Shown here piece by piece: positions 55,100 to 62,466 of a DNA stretch of 64,000 nucleotides. Position numbers and translations under genes: made by a program. Origin of the DNA: Armatimonadota bacterium (GTDB taxonomy: Bacteria; Bacteroidota; Ignavibacteria; OLB7); NCBI GenBank assembly GCA_020850315.1, contig JADZEY010000090.1, positions 33,117-97,116 of the forward strand. The letters are read 5' to 3'. Under the pieces are notes generated by a model, which was given only the letters and a program-made list of their open reading frames with translations, searched no databases and had not been told where the DNA came from. Positions within the stretch are counted from its first letter, which is position 1; each line of letters opens with the position of its first letter.

Positions 55100-56008
55100 A
55101 TGCAACGATGGATGTTTGGACTGATGCTGCTTGGGGCACTGACGCTTGCGCCCCGGACAACGCTGGCGCAGGAGAATCAGGACTTTGAGATGTGGGAAGA
55201 ATCGCAGGGGAGGGAGCAGCCGGTGGGATGGCGGGGAAGCCCGTTTGGAGTGGGGAAATCGGAGCAAGCACGCAACGGGAAATTTGCCGCAACGGTGTGG
55301 AATTGGTACTACTACGGCAAAGGATATTTGATGAGCGGCGCGGGGGAAGCGTTCTGGCTTGAGATGAATCGAGGGGGGACACCAATCGCGTGGAAGCCGG
55401 CCACCCTAACCGGATACTACCGCTACAACACCGACAGCAACAGCCGCCAAAACACATCGGGGATTGTTGCGGTGATGCTACGGCGTTGGAACCCACAAAC
55501 ACAACGCCCCGATACCGTCGGTTTTGCCGAGCAGCGGCTGGCTCCATCGCCAACGTTCAGGCCCTTCACCCTTTCCATTCCCGATTACGCCCCCGGGGTG
55601 ATGCCCGACACCATGGTGATTGCCATCATCTCTAGCGATAGCTGTTTCTGTGCTTCTGAGTCATCGGGCAACTGCTGCTACCTGACGGTGGATGACCTTC
55701 GGCTACGCTCGTCGGCCAGCGGGGTGGAAGCCAGCGTGGCGGATTTGTTCGCCACGGTGCGCGCGCTCCCCAATCCGGTTGCCGATGGAAGGGGCAGTCT
55801 GTGGGTGGAGTGGCTCCCCACCGCCAACGGCCCGTTCACGTTGCGGATTATTTCCAGCAACGGCCAGATTCTGCGAACCATCGGAGCGATTGAGGGAACG
55901 CAAACCACGATTCAATCGAACGAGCTTCCAGGGGGCCGTCACTTGATGGAGGTGCGGAACAGCAAGGGGGAAGTGGTGGGAACGGGAACCGTGGTGAACC
56001 TACGCTAA
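55100..56008 (+). CDS. Secreted protein with a T9SS sorting tail
   Basis: 302 residues from ATG 55100 (MQRWMFGLMLLGALTLAPRT), chosen because it gives a signal peptide ending TLAQ; the open frame extends upstream to 54848 with repeat-like sequence. The middle (NQDFEMWEESQGREQPVGW, ATLTGYYRYNTDSNS, CYLTVDDLRLRSS) resembles a carbohydrate-binding jelly-roll of the PCMD or discoidin kind; that is tentative. The tail (RALPNPVADGRGSLWVEW, LPGGRHLMEVRNSKGEVV) is a sorting domain. Confidence 0.75.
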   Translation: MQRWMFGLMLLGALTLAPRTTLAQENQDFEMWEESQGREQPVGWRGSPFGVGKSEQARNGKFAATVWNWYYYGKGYLMSGAGEAFWLEMNRGGTPIAWKPATLTGYYRYNTDSNSRQNTSGIVAVMLRRWNPQTQRPDTVGFAEQRLAPSPTFRPFTLSIPDYAPGVMPDTMVIAIISSDSCFCASESSGNCCYLTVDDLRLRSSASGVEASVADLFATVRALPNPVADGRGSLWVEWLPTANGPFTLRIISSNGQILRTIGAIEGTQTTIQSNELPGGRHLMEVRNSKGEVVGTGTVVNLR

Positions 56009-56040
56009 TAACCTGCAATTTGCCCGCTTCACACAACACC

Positions 56041-56077
56041 CAATGCCCAGCCCCGCGCGCTGCCAGGCTGGGCATTG
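56041..56077 (+). terminator. Hairpin after the T9SS protein gene
   Basis: CAATGCCCAGCC and GGCTGGGCATTG form a perfect 12-bp stem with a 13-nt loop, 32 bp after the stop; only a weak T stretch follows. The gap from 56078 to 56455 holds nothing else I can support. Confidence 0.65.
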
Positions 56078-56455
56078 GTGTTTGCTGAGCAGAATTATGG
56101 AGGTTGTACCAGGGCGCATCTATAAATAAATAAGGGATTTCGCAAGCTATTTTTATTTCGAGTATAAATGCCACAATGTGAGTGCCGAATTATTCTGTAC
56201 TCACACTATGATTTCATGGATAGAGTTCTTCATAATTGCTTTTTTCATGCTTCCTGTTGTTTCGTTTTGGTTGCTGCCGTATCATTGTCCCGCACCCGTT
56301 CATTAAATATTCTTGGAGGGTATTATGGATCCACCGTAACGCTGCTGTTTGTGTACTGCCAGTATTCTCAATGGCGTGCACCTACCGTCTTCTGTCTGTA
56401 CCCAAAAGCGTAATCGTAACCTGTATCTCAATCAACAAAGAACAAAGATTTTACC

Positions 56456-57183
56456 ATGTCTATCAATCAGCAATCAGCAATCAGCAATCAGCAATTAACC
56501 CACTATCATGGTTATGGCCTGTAGTATATATCTTATTTTTTATATGTGCGAGCAGCAATGTTGGCCGAAGTCAAGATCAATATGTACAACCTCCATGCAC
56601 ACAAAACCCAGAATGTACAGCACCCTGGGAATCAAGAACAGCCACTGGTAATGCCGTATTCTTCGACGAGCTTTGTAAATGGTGCACATTTACTGTTGAA
56701 TATCGAATACGAGAGGGATGTTCAAGTTGCGAAATATCAATCGATAAAATAACGTATAAGAATCCCTGCCCATGTACTGCACCAAATGCTCCGCACAAAT
56801 TTGGTAGAATCATTGAGGCTGCAATATTCGTAGCAATTTCAGATCCAAGCAGACCTCAAAAATGTAAACCAATTGAAGGTCCACCAAGTGATCCAAATAG
56901 TTGTGTTGAAAATCTATCAGTAGGGATATCCTCATGTTGGAAAATAGGCCAACCTTCGGGGATTCCAGATTTTAGTGTCGGCTACTCATGTGCATCGGCT
57001 GAGACTTGTTGCTTTGCAAAATATAAAGTCTGTCATTATGCAGGAGGAGTAGTAAGGGTCACATTGGTTGAAAAAACAGAGGTGACTTGTAGTGCAGATC
57101 CTAATGACCCCAATGCCCCTTGGGCGTTTGGCTGTGATTATTCCCCCTGCCCAAACTTTCCTTATAGTGAGCCACAACCATAA
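56456..57183 (+). CDS. Cys-rich secreted protein whose start is out of frame across a heptamer array
   Basis: The secreted body is clear: hydrophobic signal (WLWPVVYILFFICASSNVG), then about 200 residues rich in Cys (QPPCTQNPECTAPW, ELCKWCTFTVEYRIREGCSS, KNPCPCTAPN, SSCWKIGQ, CASAETCCFAKYKVCHY). No family recognised. The nearest ATG (56456, MSINQQSA) is separated from it by four CAATCAG heptamers and is out of frame. One more heptamer, or two fewer, would join them. The only in-frame start further up is ATG 56371, with a poor leader. AT-rich; the next gene starts 17 bp downstream. Confidence 0.55.
56464..56497 (+). repeat. CAATCAG heptamer array at a gene start
   Basis: Four exact CAATCAG units plus a partial fifth, beginning 8 bp into a candidate coding start. 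Confidence 0.85.
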
Positions 57184-57200
57184 TAACATCGGATACTGCC

Positions 57201-58565
57201 ATGAAACAACAACATTATATTTGGGGTTTGCTACTGTGTTGCCTATGTGCAACATGGTCGGAAACAACAGCACAGCAAAAAGAATGGAAAATCCAAAAAA
57301 TAGTGGAGCGTGGAATATCGTGCATTGCCTGCTTCGACCAACAACGTTGTGTGGTTGGTGGGCAAGAAGTAATGTTCGATGACACCTTCATATACCAAAC
57401 AGTAGATGGAGGAAAAACATGGAGAAAAATCTATGCGGATACAAGCATATTTCCCAAGGTGGCGTTGCAGTTAAAAAACCTTGCATGGATTGCACCGGAT
57501 GTTATTGTTGCCAGTGCCGACAGTAGCTACATTATCCGCTCAGTTGATGGAGGAAAAACGTGGACAAAAACCCGAGTCTATGATGGCTTCCCATATGCAA
57601 AGCCGATGTATTTCTGCGATAGCCTTCATGGGGTATTGTTTGAGACCAAAGAGATACCGAATGAGGAGTTTAATCGTCCGATGGTGACCTCGGATGGCGG
57701 CGCAACCTGGCAAACAATACCTGGCCCAAAGGATTCGGTAGAAGGGAGTCAAACCATTATGACCTGTGGTGCTTGCATTGCTCCTGGGAAATTTATTGGG
57801 TTTGAAACAGGAGCAGAAGGCTTTGCAATAAATCGAACAAGTAATTATGGAAAAACTTGGGATCAAAAACTCAACCCTTTTCCGTTACTGAGTGGGCTAC
57901 GAGGCGATGGAGAGTTCTTCTTTCTTGATAGCCTTAACGGATGGTTTAGTCTCCCCGAATCTTTCGACAAAAAGCTGGATGGTTATCCAACTTTAATTGC
58001 ACGAACAAACAATGGAGGGGAGAGTTGGGCAGTCGTGTACCAAGACACGTTACCGCTGAAATTATTCGGATTCCAGTCAATGATTTTTACTGACCTATTG
58101 CATGGAATTGGCACAACAGAAGGCCGAATATGCCGCACCACCGATGGCGGTGCTTCATGGAGTGTTGATAGTTTCCTGCTACATAAAGGCTCAACCACAT
58201 ATATAGCAATGCAAAAGCAAGAACCAAGCATCATTGCTAGCGGCGTGGGGTTGATAGCCTATGTAGATGAAGTAAGCAGCGCAGAGCCAGCACCGCCACC
58301 CGCACGGGAAAGCATTGGGGAAATTGTGGTGAAATCGTTTGGGGAATATGTGGAAGTAGCGTTCAGCAGCACAGAGGTAGGGAAATTGGAAGTGTGGTGC
58401 GATGACCTACAGGGCCGGCGTGTAATCGCCGAACGAACGGTGGAGGGTAGGGCAGGGAAGCAAAGCATCCAGATAGATATTGGTGGTCTGCCATCGGGGA
58501 CCTATTTCATCACGGTGCAGCAGGGTGGGAAGCGAAGAACGGAGGGGGTGCAGATCACGCGATAA
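57201..58565 (+). CDS. Asp-box (YCF48/BNR-like) protein with a T9SS sorting tail
   Basis: 454 residues. Signal peptide (YIWGLLLCCLCATWSETTAQ). At least six Asp-box motifs: TVDGGKTWRKI, SVDGGKTWTKT, TSDGGATWQTI, TSNYGKTWDQK, TNNGGESWAVV and TTDGGASWSVD, which form an extracellular beta-propeller. The C-terminus (KLEVWCDDLQGRRVIAE, GGLPSGTYFITVQQGGKRR) is a type A sorting tail. Same general type as the frameshifted gene at 23-25.6 kb. Confidence 0.83.
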   Translation: MKQQHYIWGLLLCCLCATWSETTAQQKEWKIQKIVERGISCIACFDQQRCVVGGQEVMFDDTFIYQTVDGGKTWRKIYADTSIFPKVALQLKNLAWIAPDVIVASADSSYIIRSVDGGKTWTKTRVYDGFPYAKPMYFCDSLHGVLFETKEIPNEEFNRPMVTSDGGATWQTIPGPKDSVEGSQTIMTCGACIAPGKFIGFETGAEGFAINRTSNYGKTWDQKLNPFPLLSGLRGDGEFFFLDSLNGWFSLPESFDKKLDGYPTLIARTNNGGESWAVVYQDTLPLKLFGFQSMIFTDLLHGIGTTEGRICRTTDGGASWSVDSFLLHKGSTTYIAMQKQEPSIIASGVGLIAYVDEVSSAEPAPPPARESIGEIVVKSFGEYVEVAFSSTEVGKLEVWCDDLQGRRVIAERTVEGRAGKQSIQIDIGGLPSGTYFITVQQGGKRRTEGVQITR

Positions 58566-58572
58566 TGTGAAA

Positions 58573-58605
58573 ACGGGAGGCTTGGTTGCACACCAAGCCT
58601 CCCGT
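58573..58605. terminator. Convergent terminator between the Asp-box gene and maeB
   Basis: ACGGGAGGCTTGGT and ACCAAGCCTCCCGT pair perfectly (14 bp, 5-nt loop), 7 bp after the + strand stop and 64 bp after the - strand stop. Confidence 0.8.
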
Positions 58606-58669
58606 GTATAGCCAGCCACCGTCGCAATGGCAGGGTGATATTTCTGCGATAACGACAAACCTCCGAACG

Positions 58670-60946
58670 CTACCTCCGCCCCGATTCCCACGATTCCGCC
58701 ACGGTCAGTGCCACCACATTCACGATGTCCTGAACGTCACTGCTGCGTTGCAGTACGTGGACCGGTTTGTTCATCCCCATCAGTAGCGGACCGATTGCCT
58801 CGCATTCTCCAATCCGCATCAGCAGTTTGTAGGCGATGTTGCCGGAGTCAATGTTCGGGAAGATCAGCACGTTTGCCGCCTGGCCCCCCAGTGTGTTGAA
58901 CGGATAGAAGTGATTCAGAATATCGGTCATCACCGCTGCGTCGGCCTGCATTTCGCCATCCACCAGAAGGTGGGGGTGGGTGAGTTTCACAAGCTCGGTT
59001 GCTCGCCTCATTTTCACAGCGTGCGGGTGCTTCGATTCGCCGAAGTTGCTGAACGAGAGCATTGCCACACGGGGCACAACGTTGAACCGGGCGGCGGTTT
59101 CGGCTGCCATCAGCGCAATCTCGGCAAGGTCATCGGCGGTGGGGTCAATGTTCACGGTGGTGTCGGCAAGGAAGTACTGCCCACCCGATTTCGGCATCAT
59201 CACGTACAGCCCCGCCACACGTGAGTAGCGCGGGTCCCGCCCGATGACCTGCAACGCCGGGCGGATAACGTCAGGATAGGACATGGAGACCCCCGCCACC
59301 ACGCCATCGGCATCGCCACGGCGCACCATCATCATCCCAAAAAAGATGGTGCGGATCAGCATCCGCCCCGCTGCGGCTTCGGTTACGCCTTTGCGGGCGC
59401 GCAGCTGGAAGAAGGCATTGCGGTAGGTGAATCGGCGTTCGTCCTCCAGCGGGTTCACAATCTCAACGCCGCTTAAATCAACGTGGTACTGCTCGGCAAG
59501 CTCGTTAATCACCTGTGGCCGCCCCAGCAGAATCGGTCGGCAGATGCGCTCCTCCACCAACCGTTGCGCCGCGCGAAGAATCGGGAGTTCCTCACCTTCT
59601 GGCATCACAATTCGCTTCTTCCGTTGGCGTGTTTGTGCAAGGTTGATGATCGGGACCATGAACCCTTGCCGCTTCCCAAGCCGCGCTTCTAACTGGTGGC
59701 GGTATTCATCCCAATCTTGGATTGGGCGGCGGGCAACGCCGGTCTCCATTGCCGCGCGCGCCACCGCCGGGGCCACCCAGAGCAGCACCCGCTGGTCGAA
59801 GGGTTTGGGGATGATGTACTCCGGCCCGAAGCTGATCGGCTGGTCGTCGTAGCTGCGGATCACCGCATCGGGAACGTCCTCGCGGGCAAGTTGGGCAAGG
59901 GCTTTTGCGGCTGCCAATTTCATCTCATCGTTGATTGCACGGGCGCGGACATCCAGCGCGCCACGGAAGATGAACGGGAACCCCAACACGTTGTTGACTT
60001 GGTTCGGGTAGTCGCTTCGTCCGGTGGCCATGATGATGTCGTCGCGGACGCTGGTGGCTTCCTCGTAGCCGATTTCGGGATCGGGGTTGGCCATTGCAAA
60101 GGCAATCGGCTTCGGCCCCATCGCCGCAATCATCTCCTGCGTTACCACCCCCGCCGCCGATAACCCGATAAAAACATCAGCCCCTTCCATCACCTCCGAT
60201 AACGTCATCGGTGTGGTCCCGTTGGCGAACTCAGCTTTGTAGATGTCCATCTCCTCGCGCCCTTCGTACAGCAGCCCTTCCTTATCGCACATGAAGATGT
60301 TCTGGCGGCGCGCCCCAAGCAGAAGGTAGAACCGTGAGCAACTGATGGCCGCCGCGCCGGCACCACTGACCACAATTTTTACTTCGTCAATCTTCTTCCC
60401 CTGCAACTCCACAGCGTTTACCAGTGCCGCGCCGGAGATAATGGCGGTCCCGTGCTGGTCGTCGTGGAACACTGGGATGTTCATCCGCTCCTTCAGCGTG
60501 GCCTCAATCGCAAAGCACTCAGGGGCCTTGATGTCTTCAAGGTTGATGCCGCCGAACGTTGGCTCCATTGCTGCAACTGTATCAATCACCGCTTGCTCAT
60601 CGGTCACGTTCAACTCAATATCGAACACGTCAATGTCGGCGAACTTCTTGAACAGGACTCCTTTCCCTTCCATCACTGGCTTTCCGGCTTCCGGGCCGAT
60701 ATTCCCCAACCCCAACACCGCAGTGCCGTTGGTGATGACCGCCACCAAATTCCCCTTGGCGGTGTAGTCGTACACCTTCTCTTCGTCAAGCGCGATTTCG
60801 CGGCAGGGTTCGGCAACGCCGGGGGTGTAGGCCAACGACAAATCCCGCTGGGTGGATACTGGTTTGGTGGAGACGATCTCCATCTTCCCAGGCCGCCCCA
60901 TCTTGTGATATTCCAGCGCGTCCTCGCGCTTGATCTGGATTCCCAT
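58670..60946 (-). CDS. maeB: NADP-dependent malic enzyme with a phosphotransacetylase-like domain (MaeB type)
   Basis: Oxidative decarboxylation of malate to pyruvate with NADPH formation. 758 residues from ATG 60946 ([20 protein letters not shown]), the usual MaeB length. The malic enzyme half (to about 430) shows [60 protein letters not shown] and [20 protein letters not shown]. The second half resembles phosphotransacetylase ([40 protein letters not shown]) and is thought to be regulatory. The open frame continues 109 codons upstream through tandem repeats; that extension is rejected. Confidence 0.94.
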   Translation of the reverse strand: MGIQIKREDALEYHKMGRPGKMEIVSTKPVSTQRDLSLAYTPGVAEPCREIALDEEKVYDYTAKGNLVAVITNGTAVLGLGNIGPEAGKPVMEGKGVLFKKFADIDVFDIELNVTDEQAVIDTVAAMEPTFGGINLEDIKAPECFAIEATLKERMNIPVFHDDQHGTAIISGAALVNAVELQGKKIDEVKIVVSGAGAAAISCSRFYLLLGARRQNIFMCDKEGLLYEGREEMDIYKAEFANGTTPMTLSEVMEGADVFIGLSAAGVVTQEMIAAMGPKPIAFAMANPDPEIGYEEATSVRDDIIMATGRSDYPNQVNNVLGFPFIFRGALDVRARAINDEMKLAAAKALAQLAREDVPDAVIRSYDDQPISFGPEYIIPKPFDQRVLLWVAPAVARAAMETGVARRPIQDWDEYRHQLEARLGKRQGFMVPIINLAQTRQRKKRIVMPEGEELPILRAAQRLVEERICRPILLGRPQVINELAEQYHVDLSGVEIVNPLEDERRFTYRNAFFQLRARKGVTEAAAGRMLIRTIFFGMMMVRRGDADGVVAGVSMSYPDVIRPALQVIGRDPRYSRVAGLYVMMPKSGGQYFLADTTVNIDPTADDLAEIALMAAETAARFNVVPRVAMLSFSNFGESKHPHAVKMRRATELVKLTHPHLLVDGEMQADAAVMTDILNHFYPFNTLGGQAANVLIFPNIDSGNIAYKLLMRIGECEAIGPLLMGMNKPVHVLQRSSDVQDIVNVVALTVAESWESGRR

Positions 60947-61016
60947 CTGGTCGAATTGTTCGTGAGAACGAATGCCCCCGCCGCTTGCATCAAGCGTCCG
61001 GAGGCTACAACGGGGC

Positions 61017-61024
61017 CAAAGATA
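61017..61024 (-). promoter_or_regulatory. -7-like box TATCTTTG upstream of maeB
   Basis: Exact TAnnTTTG match, 71 bp before the ATG; TTTCATTC lies 19 nt upstream, as at icd. Confidence 0.5.
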
Positions 61025-61041
61025 CGAGAGGGAGGAGAGTG

Positions 61042-61500
61042 GAGAATGAAAAATGTCGAATGTTGAATGGCGAGTGTCGAATGGCGGGCTTTTTCTGAAG
61101 TGGCCCTCACCCCCCGGCCCCCTCTCCCGATTCGCCACACAGATACGAGCATCTGCTGGGCGGGCGAGGGGGAGGAAGAGGAATGTTGAGTGTCGAGTGT
61201 CGAATGGCGGGCTTTTTCTGAAGTGGCCCTCACCCCCCCCGGCCCCCTCTCCCGATTCGCCACACAGATACAAGCGTCTGCTGGGCGGGCGAGGGGGAGG
61301 AAGAGGAAGAGGAAGAGGAATGTCGAGTGTCGAATGTCGAATGGCGGGCTTTTTCTGAAGTGGCCCTCACCCCCCCCCGGCCCCCTCTCCCGATTCGCCA
61401 CACAGATACAAGCGTCTGCTGGGCGGGCGAGGGGGAGGAAGAGGAATGTTGAGTGTCGAGTGTCGAATGGCGAGTGTCGAATGGCGAGTGTCGAATGAGA
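61042..61500 (+). repeat. Three long tandem repeats bordered by GTCGAAT heptamers
   Basis: Three copies begin ATGGCGGGCTTTTTCTGAAG at 61081, 61204 and 61341 (spacing 123 and 137 bp). Each contains a C-tract (6, 8 and 9 C), a CCCTCTCCCGATTCGCC / GGGCGGGCGAGGGGG hairpin, and an A/G-rich end. GTCGAAT/GTCGAGT/GGCGAGT heptamers separate and follow the copies. No gene seen. Confidence 0.85.
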
Positions 61501-61679
61501 AATGCAGCATTGTTGTTTCCGGTGGGCCCTCGCCCCTCGAAGATGCCGATTCACCGGCACGCCATCTCCCAGAGTAGCGGCCTCTACTGTTTGTGCTTTG
61601 TTGGTGTGCTGGGAGAGAGGGATAGAATGGTGGCTGCAAGGATAGCCCGACTGTTCGGTGGCCGAGCAACGCTCGGCGA

Positions 61680-62120
61680 TCCCAGGGGGGCTTGGTTTCC
61701 CTAGCCCCGAATGGGGCGGAAGTCCCTCAGCCCAGCGGCGTAAGCCCTGGGGACGCTCGCACCCATCCCCATTTCCCCTAGCCCCGAAGGGGCGGAAGAT
61801 GACCCACACGACGGATTCTGCCGCCCCTTCGGGGTTACGGACAAGGATTCCGAGCCTACGGTAATGATCGGGCAATACAATGAACTGGTATGAGATTACG
61901 AACATCCAGCTTCCGCCCTGAAGGGGCAGCATACGCCAGCCCAGGGCAACGCCCTGGGGCACAATCCTCCCAACGACTTCAACGCCCTGAAGGGGCAATT
62001 CAACACGCTGTCGTATCCCATGTTCAGCACATGGAGGTGGTGGTGGCATTTTTGTGCCGCCCTTTCAGGGCTTGGAGTTGGTTTGCTCTGCTACCCAGGG
62101 CGTTGCCCTGGGCTATGGTA
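61680..62120. repeat. Cluster of GC-rich palindromic intergenic repeats
   Basis: Repeated blocks GCCCTGAAGGGGCA (and relatives such as AGCCCCGAAGGGGCGGAAG) alternate with the hairpin CCCAGGGCAACGCCCTGGG at 61940-61958 and its exact reverse complement at 62094-62112. Such blocks are widespread non-coding repeats; small ORFs inside them are not genes. Between 62121 and 62466 I see no gene. Confidence 0.75.
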
Positions 62121-62466
62121 GTGTGCCCCGTTGGGGCGTGGAGAGTGATGGTGTTGCCGTCAGTGTTCCGATTCTGTTGAGGTCAAGCGCATCCATGAGG
62201 TGCCACTCAATAGAGTATCTCGCAATCTCAATGCACCCCAGTATGCCTCTACTGTTTGCGCTTGGTTTGGTGTGCTGGGAGAGGGGGGCCGGAATGGCGG
62301 GGGCTGGAATACGGGAAATCGCAAATTCTCGGAAGAAGCTCTTACCGTTATGCCTCCGCTCATTTTGCCAGCGTACTATTTTCCCCTTCGTTAGTTGCTG
62401 ATATTTCCTCATCTTTGCCCCGATTTTCCAAACAAATAGTGCTTGTACCACTTCCTCAGACTCAAC

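Noticed and set aside
60947..61273. N-terminal extension of the malic enzyme frame
   Set aside because: It translates the tandem repeats upstream, crosses the TATCTTTG box, and makes the protein longer than MaeB; the ATG at 60946 fits the family.
61042..61500. Possible CRISPR array
   Set aside because: Units are over 100 bp, adjacent copies are nearly identical throughout, and there are no unique spacers or cas genes.
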